The position numbers were made by a program, and so were the translations under genes. DNA of 64,000 bases from Mytilus trossulus (Eukaryota; Mollusca; Bivalvia; Mytilida; Mytilidae), in the NCBI RefSeq assembly GCF_036588685.1, contig NC_086386.1:7038117-7102116 (forward strand). Direction: 5' to 3'. The notes under the pieces were generated by a model, which saw nothing but the letters and a program-made list of their open reading frames with translations, was not told the origin of the DNA and ran no database searches. This document shows positions 24,401 through 39,400 of this stretch, one piece after another (the first letter of the stretch is position 1; each line of letters begins with the position of its first letter).

Positions 24401-27400
24401 TGTTGAAGGCAGTAAAGTTGGAGTAAGCTCTGCTCCTTTCATATATTCTACACAACAGTACAGTTATCAAATAGCAAGTTCATATATAGAAAAGTAATAT
24501 AATACAACTCAACAGAAAATATCATTTTGTTGGGATTTTATAATGGTATCTTATTAAAAAGGACAAAAAAAGTATAGATAAAAGAAAGAAAAATATGATT
24601 ATGAAAAAAAAAAAATATAGTAAATTAAAAAAAAATTTAAAAAAATAGTTTCATATCTGTTTATTTTGTAGTTGCTAATCCATCAAATTTTCCTGAAAAG
24701 CCGCCTGGTAAATATGCCAAGCTTGATTAAACTTATCAAATCATTTATTTTGAATTGATATCTTCTCCAAAATAATGATGCTTTAAAAAAAAACTCTGCT
24801 CCTTTCTTGATGAATGGTATCTGATTAAAATATAATTACATAACAACCAATTATATTTCAAACGACATTTCAAGCACCTGTTTTCATATCACAAGCAATC
24901 ATTCTGTTGTCAATTCAATTTGCAGTGTTTTCCTCGCTGCTGTAATATTGCCATTTCTTTTATCATTCCAAATTTGGTATAATATTATTAGGTCTTGTCA
25001 AATTTGAAAATTAAAAAATATCAGCAACAAGCAGGTGTGTGAGAGTTCAAGAACATGTGACAACTCATCACTGTGTAGCTACTAACAGTCATTATATTGA
25101 GTGAGAAAAGAGTGACTAAATATCTGCTTGGTGAATAGACAAATGAACTGACAAATAAATGGATGGACAAAATGTTTGAGATAATGCTTTATACACTGTC
25201 AGTGTAGAGTAATAAATTTAAACCAAACAATCTTACCAATGGCCTCCTCAAAGGCAAACAGGACAGTTTTCCCTGCCTTCAAATATTCATCGGATTTGTT
25301 TCCCATCCATTTAAACCCAGTCAAGGTTTCCTATAAAATACAGATAAAGACTAAATGTATGAAATCATTTTAACTTGACTTTAAAAATCTTTTACATGTT
25401 AAAACCAATTTTTATATTCATGCTTGTACATATCCTACTGAACTAGAGGAGAGTGATGGGTAAATGGGAATCATCGAAGACTTTGAAAGGTAGTGAGTGC
25501 ATACCTGCCAACATTTCAAAATGTTCATGGGGGTTTTACTGCAAGATGATTGCCATGGTCCTACAAATCCTGTAAGGGGGCCTTCAAATTTTTTCTTATG
25601 TTGTTTATTTGCTTCTTCATATTTTCACAATGCTATACCAATAGTAAAATTGATTGTTTTGTTTTAAATTGTGGACAAAATCCCTATTGCAAAATTTCCA
25701 ATTATTGAGAGCCTCCAAAGGGGAAATCCCCCACAAATAGTGACAAGTTGGTAGATATGTGAGTGGAAAGATTTAAGTCATGTCAGGCCAAGTGGGTAAC
25801 ACTAGAATTCAAAGTATCATTTAACAGAAAAATACTTCCTAGGAGATCCACAAATGCTTACAAGATACAACTCATCCTTATGAAGTTCAAAACCAACTGG
25901 AACTATGATTTATCTCACAAAAGGATAACTCTGTCGTACATTACTGTACGGTAATTTGATTATCTCCCCTTTAACATGTTAGCAAGTCTACTATTCCTTT
26001 ATGCTTGTGAAGTGTTCTACAACTCTGTGTTCTTTCAATTCTATATTTCCTTCAGTGTAGGAGGTACATAGAATGATAGGGTGATTCCTATAAACTCCAA
26101 AAAACTTTGAATGTTAGAAACATGCAACAACAAAAAAACGTACGCATGGGGTGTATTAAAAAAAACAAAATAAGAACAAACTGACAGCAATTGCAGGGCT
26201 AATCTGTAGATCATGTTTATGAAACATGCACAACTGAATTTTGTAAAGACCTAATATAAAACCACTTATCAATTTTATTTATCACAAGCTAATGTGTTTA
26301 TAAATACATGCATGAAAAAAAGGCCAATTGTTCAATTACATATAAACATGGTAATATTTATTCATTAGTTAAAAATACCTCAAAATTAAATCCTTCATTT
26401 CTGGCTATTGTCTGTAATATCTTAGATGATACTGTACTTGCTAACATATACACTTCAGATGCTAAAACATAGTATATTAGTAGGGAAATAAAAGCATATG
26501 TTGGGTATATGTCAATTAGACAGCTATCAAACAACACAAAAACAGAAAAAAACAACATCTACTATAAATTTATATTACAAATAACTCTAGATTTTTGTCC
26601 ATTGAATTTCAGAACAATACATTGTGGGATAGTATCAATTTGTGATACATGGCAGGAAATATTGATATAGCCACATATGATTGAAACATTATTTTTAAAT
26701 TCTATTTTCAACAAAATAAAGCCATGATAATCCAAACAAAACTGATTTAATTGGATAGACAGTTAATTAGCAATCTGATAAGTATTTCTATTGTTTATAT
26801 CCCATGTACATGCACAGTAAGTTAGTCCTGTTGAGCGCTTAAAGTGGTCACATGGATTGTATTACACCTGGCCTTACTGACACCCAAGGCTTCCAAAACG
26901 GTCATATATTCCGGACAATTGTATAATGTCCGGTAAAAGTCCGGCTGGGAAAAGCATGAAACGGTCTTTTACTTTTAAGATATCAAGGCTTTTTCGGTCA
27001 TTTTTACATAATTCACGATCTTTTTGACCCAATATTTTGCCTTTAACAGCCACACATTTCCGGCCATAAAAGTGACATGATGATTAATTACTATCAAAAC
27101 ATTCCCTACTTCAATACTTTCTAATTTAATCAAGGCTAATTAGTTGTTGGACAGCTGAAATCGGTGAACCCTGAAATCTACCTGTTCAGGTAACAGGTAA
27201 ACTATTTTCAGTACAGGACATCGTATAAATTGATCAGTCTATTCACAATTATTTTTTAACATTTCAGCAGTTTGTATCTACTTGATTTAGTTCAAAAGAT
27301 TAAAATTATAAAAAATACGTTTGTAAACATGATTTGATGAAAAATTTAAAAAGGATTTAGAATGAAAAATCGTCAGAACTACTTAGTATTAACTAGAACA

Positions 27401-30400
27401 CATGTGCGCATGTGCACAGGTGGGAAGTTTAATTGTGCATCCTACATTTCTTCCAAAATGCTAAAATTATCAGTTAAACCTGTATCTAACGTTCATTTGA
27501 AGTATTTTGTTGAAGAAATAACGTGGAAAGAGCTTCATCACTCAGTCGTGCTTTGTAAACGTACACGGATTTTACGTATCCGTATATGGTCCATGTTTTA
27601 CCATTGTCAAGTCAACATCCGGTTTAAAACGAAAGTAAAGTTTTTGACATCATTTTGCACAAATAAAGAGTCTAAGGCAGATATGAGCACACTGATGTGC
27701 ACACTTTGCATGATGCACTGTCAATTTAACAGTTTACGTCAGAACATCAAATTCATATCAAAGTAAAGTTTAATAACGTTTTTTTTTAATCTAATGTCAA
27801 TCATTGGGATGGCCATCTGATTACTTTAATTTATTTAAATTGCCTCTTGTGACTTAGTCTTAGGGACTAAAATTGGGATCAGATATAAAATGTCCGGCTG
27901 GCTCAAATATTTTTTGGAAGCCTTGCTGACACCTAGAGGAAATGGGCCAAGATACCAGGCTAAGCACCATCATCCTTACACTATACCTTACCTGGAACAT
28001 CAGGATTCTTCTGTCTAAAGGAAAGCCAACTCCACCATCCCAGCAAGGCACCAATTTCATTTCCTGAGAAAATATGCCATTTACCACTGGAAATTATCAA
28101 TAAAATATTTACTTCATCATTAATCTTTTTGGTTAATTTCAATGATTTAAAATAGATAAAAAAAAAAGAAAACAATTGGTGTCCAATAGTTTAGAAATTA
28201 TGGTTGCCTTTCAAGAATGCACAGAGGCAGGCTGGCTGTTTGACTCACTGTCAAAATAAATGAAACTGTTCTTACGACTCTAGTATTTTTAAACTATAAT
28301 CAAAATGTATAACTATTTCAATACTGTAGTATACCTAGAAAACATTTCAACAAGGCACATTTCTGTGTTACAAACGGAATAAAATATTTAGTACTCATGA
28401 AAGCAAAACAATTCAAGTTCATGAGCTATCAAAATTCTTCAATTTTTCAATAAAATATAAGCACCCTGATAAAACAATTCATGTGAAGAAGAATGGGGAT
28501 TTGAATATTGATTTACCTTTCTAGTTTTTCAGCGATAGCAAGTCTGTCAGCATCAGGGTCATTAGCTAATATCACACTACTATTGTTAGCATTGGCTGTG
28601 TCTATTGCTAGGGACTAAAAATAATCAAAAAGTTAGATCTTAATTGACATAACATGTATTGGCAGTTTATCTTTAAAGGATGGATAGGTGTAAATACATT
28701 TACTGTGTAAGCATGAATATTTTTTTGGCAAGAGTTGTGTAAACTTCTTCATCATTTGGTGTCTGGTGGAGAAATTTTTCATTGGTAACCATACAATGAT
28801 ACATAATTATTTTTAACCCCTTTCAATTTTCAAATGTTTTAATGAACGAATCTGTCAAGATTTTGTGTGGTTTCACTATTTCCTTACCTTTCTCTCCTTT
28901 CAAAACTATGTAAAGCAGGAAAAAGAAATATTCAAAAACTAAAACCATAATTTATTTATAGGTCTAGGTAGATTCAACAGTTTGAAATTATAAAACATAT
29001 TTAAAAGCCAATGACTCCATAAATTTACTATTTTCTCTATATCTTAGCTTTTACTACTTTTGTAATCCCACTATTAAGTTAACTTATTGTCCTTCCCTAT
29101 GCCTATATCACCCTGCTCTGTCGCTTTGTAATTCTTGTATCAAGACTTCAAAACGAGACCAGGCATTATCAGTAACGTCACAATGTGAGAGGAGAAGTTA
29201 TCACGGACGTCACAATGGGAGAGGAAAAGTTATTAAGCTTGATTTCGTCAAGCGTAACTTGGGGAGAAAGAAAAGACCAGTAATAGAACAATAACAAGAA
29301 TGTGTCCATAGTACACGGATGCCCCATGCGCACTATCATTTTACATGTTCAGTGGACCATGAAATTGGGGTCAATACTTTAATATGACATTAAAATTAGA
29401 AAGATCATATCATAGGGACCATGTGTACTAAGTTTCAAATTGATTGGACTTCAACTTCATCAAAAACTACCTCGACCAAAAACTTTAACCTGAAGCGGGA
29501 TGAAAGAATGGACGAACAAACGGACGAACAGAGGCATAGACCAGAAAACATAATGCCCCTCTACTATTGTATGTGGGGCATAAAAAGATAATCAGGTTTT
29601 CTATGTATAGATATCGTAAAATATCAGCTGCTCAGCACAATGTGAACCTTTTGAGCTCGTTCACTGCGCTCACTCGCCACAAAGGTTTACATTGTGGCTT
29701 GCAGTTGATATTTTACAATATCAATGTATAGAAAACTCAATAATTTATACTTACTAAAGCTCCTTCACCTTCTTCAGGGTTTGGATATCGTACTGTGGGG
29801 AATTCAGGATCTGGCATTATCTGTTGAAAGAAAATTACTTTACAAATATTACAGTAGTAAGACATTAGGAAAGTATATCAAAATCCTTTCAGACTACATG
29901 AAACTGCAGTGATAAATGCATTGTCTCCTTGTTGTTGTGCGACTAAACGTTATAAGAAAGTTTATATGAAGAGGACATACAGCAGTTCATGAACAATGTT
30001 GTTAAAGATATATAGTGGACTTTCATTGTCTTGAATTTTGACGACTTGATATTTTGCAATATTGATATTTCAGCGCAGTCCAATCGGTTTCAAATAACAG
30101 ATATACTGACCTGTTCTATCACAGGGACGGGTTCTTTAACACCAAACACTTTACAGGCCTCTATAACATAAGGATATCCCACACCATGCATGGCAGTGTA
30201 TGTAAATATTACAGATGATTTACTATTCTGCTCCCTACAATATATGATAAAACCATACACACAATATGCTCAATTTGAATTCTATATTCTTAAGTGACTT
30301 AGTCTCTTTCTATTATTTGGAATTCTTTTATAATTGACTAACTATAAAATGTTAAGAACAGCAGGATCAGTTTTGCTTTAAATATTTTCTTCCTTGAAAA

Positions 30401-33400
30401 GGCACTAGATGTCAAATTCATGTTTACTGATTTTAATCAAATTCTCATATTCAATTTATAACAAATTGAATGTAAAACATTTATTCAAACTATAAAAAGT
30501 CTAAAATAAACAATAAACAGGTCAAGGGCATGAAAATATGTTGCTTCATTTCATGTGTATTTTAATCTAGACACCATCTAATTATCGAGTTGACCTCTAA
30601 AGTCATCATATGACCATATAAGCAATATAAACATAAATAAAGATATAAATAGATTAAGCAAACTGGTGCTGTTGGATTTTTCTATGACTATTTAATTTCA
30701 TATTATAGATGATAAATAAATGTTTATCATCGTTTTTACCTGTATAAGAATGAACTTTTGTGGATCAAATCAGTCAATAAAATGATTTACCTTTGTTTTA
30801 CTTTTTATGTTGACATTCTTTTTCTTTAAATAAACTTTACACATACAATTCATGTGTTATCAATTTCAAACCAGGGGGTTAAATTGAAGTTCACATGAAT
30901 ACAGATTCAATGAGGTCCAGTTATTCACTTGCAAGTGAATAATTCATAATCAATGTTTTTTTTTTGCTTATGACAAAATTGAACCATAGCTGCTAAAAGC
31001 TATTTTTTATTGGACTATTTGCATTTCATTAATGATTGAGCAAAACAAATAATGTATTAGATTTTTTTATATATTTGGTAGCTAGTGACCCTTTAATGGA
31101 ATACTTGTTTGGTTAAAAAAGTTACAGTAATTTTACCTGAAATAACATAATTTTTTCAGATCTTCATTATAATGTTTCAAAATATCATTGTAAGGATCCT
31201 TCCTTAAAGGACTTTTCTCTACAACTGATGCATCCCATGAAGTAACCAGTGGTACCAAGTTTTCCTCGATTGACTTGGCTACATGTTTATCAACAGGGGA
31301 GATAATCTGAAATTGAAAAGGGAAATAATTAAAATTTTTAATGATTATATCCATGTTTTAACAGGTCTTCATAGACTTTCGATCTTAACTGAAACTTGAT
31401 AAACTTGAAATCTTACTGTTTCTACTCTTCAAAAAGTTTCATTTAATGCATTTTCGTGAAGGAATATATATTTTAAGAAAAAACAAAAAAATGCTAAGAT
31501 CCCTTCATGGTATACACCACAATAAAGCCATTAGTAGACTTTAAACATGAATGATGTCACAATAGTAAAGGCTCAAAAGTCTATTATTCTTATAAACAAA
31601 CAATAAGAAGCATATTAAATATTGATATTTTTAACACAAGTTGAACAAAGTATGATATTACGACAGATCCTAAATATCTGAGACCTGAGATCCATTACTT
31701 CCATACACTTTGTAACCATTGTCTTCTTTAGGATTATGTGAGGCAGTAACCATGATTCCACAATCTGCTTTACAATATATCACAGCATAAGCCTGAAAAT
31801 GAAAGAGGTAAATATGTAAGTCCATTATTGGTAAAACTAATTCTTTTTTATTGAAATTTTGAATTACCAAAATTGTATATTATATGGAAGTTTTTTGTGT
31901 GTTCTCTTTCTTTTTTTTCCCTTTTTTTTGTAATTTCATGAAATTTTCACTTTCAATTCTGTGTGGTATTTTTATGATCTTCAAAATTTTAAAGAAGACC
32001 TATTGGTTAGAATATTTGACAACTAATTCTTATCATGAATAACCTAATGCTGATCCCTGAACCATGACATGTGGTCAAAGTCAGATGAACCTAAAATAGC
32101 TTAAAGATATGGATATTACATGCAATGATTCTATAAACCAAATACAATTGTCCTATTTCAATGTATTCATAAAAACCATGATAACTGGAACAGCCTCTGA
32201 GATCACAAGAAAGTTCTGTGTTCAATCATTGTCAAAGTCAAACACAAGACTTTAAAATTGGTATGTTCTGCTTCTCCATTTTGCAAGCAACATTTTTAAG
32301 AGTAGAACAAAGACTGGTTGGCTCAAATACAGAATAATTTGGGTAGTATGTCTTTCTGTAGATTAATACTAGTTTGTTTTTTTTAAATATGCTTAGCATG
32401 TGTCTAGTTCAAAGCAGGGTTCATATTCATATAACATTTATATATTATAATAGGGAGATGACAAAAAAAATGCCTCTAATTTTTTTAAACATGAAATCTT
32501 TGTACAAATGTATTACATATTATCACATATTTGTTATGAATACCGTAGGTTTTGCATATGCAATAACCTCCAAATTGCCCGGGGCAAAAAAGACATATCC
32601 ATATTGTGCCCTGTTCCTAATGACGTGACGTCATTGCATCCTCAACAACACGTTTGTGATTATTTGCTTAAAGATTTTACCTTTTATGTATCATAAAATT
32701 GTTATAATTTACGTTTTTTCTCTTTTCTGCAGAACTTAAATATGTGATAAAAAGATTATAACATGTCTTTTCCATATTGGCCCGAGTATCATCCCTCGAC
32801 CCATATCGGCCCTCGGCTAAAGCCTCGATGCCGATATGGGAGTCTCGGGATGATACCAGGGCCAATATGGAAAAAGGCATGTTATAATCTATACTTATCA
32901 TTTTTAGGAACATAAGAATACAGCATATTTGAAACCAATTGTTTTTGCAATTATCATGGTGAAAGTTAAACAAATCAAGATCAAAAATAATGTGTAGAAT
33001 ATTAACAACAAGAATGCGTCCATTGTACACAGACGCCCTACTCACACTATCATTTTGTATGTACCATGGTCCGTGATTTTGGGGTCAAAACTTTAATTTG
33101 GCATAAAAATTAAAATAATAGGGAATATGTGTAATAAGTTTCTAGTTTATTGGATTTCAACTTCATCAAAAACTACTTTGATTAAAAACTTTAATCTAAC
33201 TAGGTGTCGCTCACCTTGGTCTATGTGCATATTTAACAAAGGACACAAATGGATTCATGACAACATTGTATTTTGGTGATGGTGATGTGTTTGAAGTTCT
33301 TACTTTACTGAACGATTTTGCTTCTTACAATTATATCTATAATGAACTTTGCCCATTAGAAACAGAGAACTATATTTGGTAAAAATTTACAAAAATTTAC

Positions 33401-36400
33401 CAAATTAATGAAAATTGTTAAAAATTGACTATAAAGGGCAATAACTCCTTAAGGGGTCAATTGACCATTTAGGTCATGTTGACTTATTTGTAGATCTTAC
33501 TTTGTTGAACATTATTACTGTTTACAGTTTATCGCTATCTATAATAGTATTCAAGATAACCAAAAAGTCAAAATTTCTTTAAAAATTACCAATTGCAGGG
33601 CAGCAACCCAACAACCAATTGTCCAATTCATCTGAAAATTTCAGGGCAGATAGACCTTGACCTGATAAACAGTTTTATCCCCAAGTCAGATTTCCTCAAA
33701 ATGCTTTGGTTTTTGAGTTATAAGCCAAAAACTGCATTTTACCCCTATGTTCTATTTTTAGCTGTGGCCCATCTTGGTTGAATGGCCAGGTCATTGGACA
33801 CATTTTTCAAACTAGATACCCCAAAGATGATTGTGGCCAAGTTTGGATTATTTTGGATCAGTAGTTTCAGAGGAGAAGATTTTTGCAAAAGATTACATTA
33901 ATTTACGAAAAATAGTTAAAAATTGACTATAAAGGACAATAACTCCTAAACGGGTCAACTGACCATTTTGGTCATGTTGAATTTGTAGATCTTACTTTGC
34001 TGAACATTATTGCTGTTTACAGTTTATCTTTATCTATAAGAATATTCAAGATAATAACCAAAAACAGCAAAATTTCCTCAAAATTACCAATTCAGGGATA
34101 GCAACCCAACAACCAATTGACCGATTCATCTGAAAATTTCAGGGCAGATAGATCTTGACCTGATAAACATTTTTATCCCACGTCAGATTTCCTCAAAATG
34201 CTTTGGATTTTGAGTTATAAGCTAAAAACTGCATTTTACCCCTATGTTCTATTTTTAGCCGTGGCGGCCATCATAGTTGGTTGACCAGGTCACGCCACAC
34301 ATTTTTTAAACTAGATACCCAAAAGATGATTGTGGCCAAGTTTGGATTAATTTGGATCAGTAGTTTCAGAGGAGAAGATTTTTGTTAAAGATTACTTTAA
34401 TTTACGAAAAATGGTTAAAAATTGACTATAAAGGGCAATAACTCCTAAACTGGTCAACTGACCATTTTGGTCATGTTGACTTATTTGTAGATCTTACTTT
34501 GCTGAACATTATTGCTGTTTACAGTTTATCTCTCTCTATAATAATATTCAAGATAATAACCAAAAACAGCAAAATTTCCTCAAAATTACCAATTCAGGGA
34601 CAGCAACCCAACAACCAATTGACCGACTCATCTGAAAATTTCAGGGCAGATAGATCTTGACCTGATAAACATTTTTATCCCACGTCAGATTTCCTCAAAA
34701 TGCTTTGGATTTTGAGTTATAAGCAACTGCATTTTACCCCTATGTTCTATTTTTAGCCGTGGCGGCCATCTTGGTTGGTTGACCTGGTCACGCCACACAT
34801 TTTTTAAACTAGATACCCAAATGATGATTGTGGCCAAGTTTGGTTTGATTTGGCCCAGTAGTTTCAGAGGAGAAGATTTTTGTAAAAGCCAACGCCTGAC
34901 GACGCCGGATGCGAAGTGATGAGAAAAGCTCACTTGGCCCTTTGGACCAGGTGAGCTAAAAAGGGACAGACGGACCAGCAAGACAAACAGATGCACAGAC
35001 CTGAAAACATACAGCCCCTAGGTTGGGCATACAAATAGCAATGGAGTTTTAATTATTTTCAATGTTTATCCTATTCATCTTAAAGTAATGCAACTGTCTG
35101 GATGTTGCTTCAACTTTTCAGTAATTTAATTACAGTCCTTTTTAGTATTACTTACCACATAAGGAGTAGGACAAACTCTGGAATAGAGGTAGACGGGTAC
35201 TTCTGCATTAATAAACACTGTCGCTGTCAACCAGGCAAATCTGTAACACAAAGTCAACACATAAATATCTTTAAAAAAAAATAATATAAACCTTAATAAA
35301 CACTGTCGCTGTCAACCAGGCAAATCTGTAACTCAAAGTCAACACATAAATATCTTAAAAAGTAATATAAACCTTGATAAACACTGTCGCTGTCAACCAG
35401 GCAAATCTGTAACACAAAGTGAACACATAAATATCTTAAAAAGTCATATAAACCTTGATAAACACTGTCGCTGTCAACCAGGCAAATCTGTAACACAAAG
35501 TGAACACATAAATATTCAAAAAAGTCATATAAACCTTGATAAACACTGTCGCTGTCAACCAGGCAAAACTGTAACACAAAGTCAACACATGAATATCTTA
35601 ACAAGTCATATAAACCCTGATAAACACTGTCGCTGTGAACCAGGCAAATCTGTAACACAAAGTCAACACATAAATATCTTAAAAAGTAATATAAACCTTG
35701 ATAAACACTGTCGCTGTCAACCAGGCAAATCTATAACACAAAGTGAACACATAAAAATTTTAAAAAAGCTTGGATAAGAGGTCAACCAGCATACTGTAAA
35801 TTCAGAAATTAGTGTGTACATTTATTATTGTGATTTATAATTTTATAATGCAATTTTAATATTTTGCAATATGAAGAAAAATCCTGTTTAATTCATATAA
35901 CTTTTCGGAGACAATGTGTGTATTTAGCACAGCTGGTTTGAGTTTACAGTAAAAAGACTGCAAACATCTGAAATGTCACAATTAGCACTAGGAAAATTAA
36001 AGAACCTTAGTGAGCACGCTCACATACATGTACCCCATGTCCCCACATTTTCACTGAAGAAATAAAATAACTATAAGAATCATAATTTCCTGTCGATATG
36101 CACATCTACATAGTATGTCCTTATTATCTACAAAGTTTCATGAAATTCTGACGTGTGGTTTCAGAGGAGTTGCCATGACAAACTGTTGAAGAAGTATATC
36201 GAAGTAAATAAGTTCAAAGGGACATAACTCATAGAAAAAAAATTGCATCATAATTTCCTGTCGTTTTGCACATCTCCATAGTATGTCCTTTTTATCTACA
36301 ATGTTTCATGAAATTCTGATGTGTGGTTTCAGAGAAGTTGCGATGACAAACTGTTGCAGTAGTATATTGAAGCAAAAAAATTCAAAGGGGAGTAACTCCT

Positions 36401-39400
36401 AGAAAAAAATTGAATCCTAATTTCCTGTTAAAATGCACATCTACATAGTATGTCCTTATTATCTAAAAGGTTTCATTAATTTCTGATGTGTGGTTTTAGA
36501 GGAGTTGCGATGACAAACTGTTGCAGAAGTATATTGAAGCAAATAATTTCAAAGGGACGCAACTCATACAAAAAAAAATTGAATCGTAATTTCCTGTCGA
36601 TATGCACATCTACTTAGTGTGTCCTTATTAACTTCATTGCATGGGGTATAATAAGAAATAGTTAGACTCTGTCTTTGAAATGAAAGTCTGCTCTTCATTC
36701 ACCATGCACATGGTTACTTAATTACAGGAACAACCAAACGTTTAATTCATAACAACATTTTCTAACTGTTTTAGTCATATTTGGGAAATTTCGTCTGAAG
36801 TCGAATATGACAATACAATTTTATATACATAACATTATGACATATTCTGTAAACACTGTGGAACATTCAATGTACAAGGAATGCTATATGTTGTATGTAC
36901 ATTTACCTTTCACTATTGTGTCTGCCATCATAACCCACAACCACACCATTACTTTTAACAGATGGACAATTTTTTAATAAATATTGACACAGACCCTGAA
37001 AATATAATGAACATATTATTAAAATTATTATTATTGACTTGTCAACAGGACATATGTAGTTTTTATAAGGCCAAAATTCTTGTGTTTCTGCTAACCAAAC
37101 CTATTCTTATTGCCGTGCATTAAAAAATCAACTTTCAACTGTTCGTGCCTTGACAAAACTTTACAAACTAACTTATTTTATTTTATACTTCGCAATGAAG
37201 TGCATGTATGCTCTATGTTATAACGGCATCCATCATGAACACTTTATATTTTGTCTTAGAATTCAATATAAACAATATATAATTAAAATATATTTTCAAA
37301 GTTAATGCTAGATTACCTTAGCCATATTTTGCACAACTTTTTGGAATTTTGGGTCCTCAATGCTCTTAAACTTCGTACTTGTTTGGCTTTTTAACTGTTT
37401 TGATATGAGCACCACTGATGAGTCTTGTGTAGAAGGAATGCAAGTCTTGCGTATTAAATTATAATCTTGGTACCTTTAATAAATATTTTAGTCATATCTA
37501 ATATGAAAATTATAGTCATTTATATTTTGATATTAATATTTATATTTTATTATATTCTCTTTTTTACCTGAGTTTACCTGTAAGATAAATACACGCAAAT
37601 GTAATCAAAAGCTGCACGCAAACTTAAAACATTTTATCCCAAAATGCACGCAAATGTAATGCTCCCACTAATCTTTAGTGCCTACCCTAACATTTTTTAT
37701 GACATTTTGGAATACGCACTGCTGTTTAAGTGTTAGTAGTAACCAGCTAAAAAATGTTTGTAAAATAAAATGATATTGCATACCTACCTACCTACCCTAT
37801 TTTTTTCAGCACTTTAGCAGAAACACATGTATTACAGTATTCTTTCGTGGCTTAAAGAAAAGCTATGTCTCTGAATCCTTCTACATCTTAAACTAAACAA
37901 AAAGTTTAGTTTGGATGCTTTAAACCCTTAAATTTCCAAAATAGTCTACCAGGGCAGTGGTTGACTGAATTTTGTTTTAAACATTTTTCAGATGTTTAAA
38001 AAACATTAATAATATCATTTTTGTCCTGTCAAATTAACCTCAAAAGGCAGACTTCTAGCAAAAGATGAACTATTACAATTCATGCAATAATTCAGGTACA
38101 AGTTCTTTTTTACATAGTTAAATAAATAGTATAGAAAGATAATGCTAAAACACATAGTAAGCCTTGCCCAGGGATCATTTTTAAGGGTATGAATCATCAC
38201 CAGGCACTGTTAATTGTGCATTTTCACTTACCTATACTTTTAAAATGTCAGAACTTTTGCCACTGATACCAATAATTGGTGTGGTTTCAACTAATAGCAG
38301 TACCATTGGAGCTTTAGTGGTAAGTAAGGTCAAACAAAAAAGTATGTGTTTACTGTCATGTGCCGGGAGAAAAATAGGTTAGGTAGGTAGGGATTTTTTT
38401 TTAAATTTAATTATTTTTTTACATTGTGTTTATTGGAACAACATTGTGACAGTTCAAAAATTATAAAAAAAAACTTAAAGGTAGGGGATAAAAATTAGGG
38501 TAGGTAGGGGTACAGTAAACTCAGATACTTATTTTTTTGGCCTTATCTCTGTATATCAGTATTCTCTCTATTTCGCCACTAGTAGGTAATTATACGAAAC
38601 AGGCCTTGGTCTGCAAAATATAACAATAATTCTTACCTGAGTAGTTTGGATAATTGTTAAATCATTCATCATAGAAAATCCTGCTGCCATTCGAGTTCTA
38701 AGTCCTGCAAAAATGCATATAAAATGTTTTTGAAGGTGATTGAATTATCAATGTATAAACCATTACTAGAGTTAATCATGTATCTTCAGCTTGAGAGTTT
38801 TGATTCTTGATGCTATTTACATTAACACGATAAATGTACGAAGATCCGGAAAATATTTTTTCAGAATTTTTATCATTTGATTTTTTAATTTTTTTTCAAG
38901 CTCGAATGCATCAATTCCGTCATGTCTGTAGATTTTTAATTTAAATTTCAATTATATCAACAAAAATTACTTAAGTTACAAAAAATTTGGATTTACATGA
39001 AAATTTAGTTATAGGAGCAATTAATATATACATCTTAAGCTGCGCTAGGTTTAAATACATTGATCATTTTATCATGCAGTTGTTTACAAAGCTTATGTTA
39101 AGCATGTCAGCATTATTATTTGTATCTACTAAAAGCTGTTCTAAATGGGTTTGTATCAACCTTTTATATTATGGTAGGGATTTTTGTTTTATATTTTATG
39201 TTAGTACTTGAATCTAACAGTGTATGTTTTATGTTTTTGTCTTTGATTTCTTTTATTCTTTTAATTACCATGCTGAATGTACAGCGCTTAGAGTAATTTT
39301 CATTTATTTATATAGGGCGCTCTTTAAATTTTCATTATTATTATGGAAGCAGGACAAGTCGCCCCACTGGCATTTCTTTAAAATTTTGTATCAATTACAA

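Noticed and set aside
27362-27766. 134-codon open frame on the plus strand
   Set aside because: Lies inside the hAT-type element, shows no transposase motif and has no recognisable domain; too short to support.
35293-35658. 121-codon open frame on the minus strand with five repeats of '[13 protein letters not shown]'
   Set aside because: It is an out-of-frame reading of the 81-bp array; the real exon 5 uses another frame.
35205-35770. CRISPR-like array
   Set aside because: The units are continuous tandem repeats with no unique spacers, in a eukaryotic intron.
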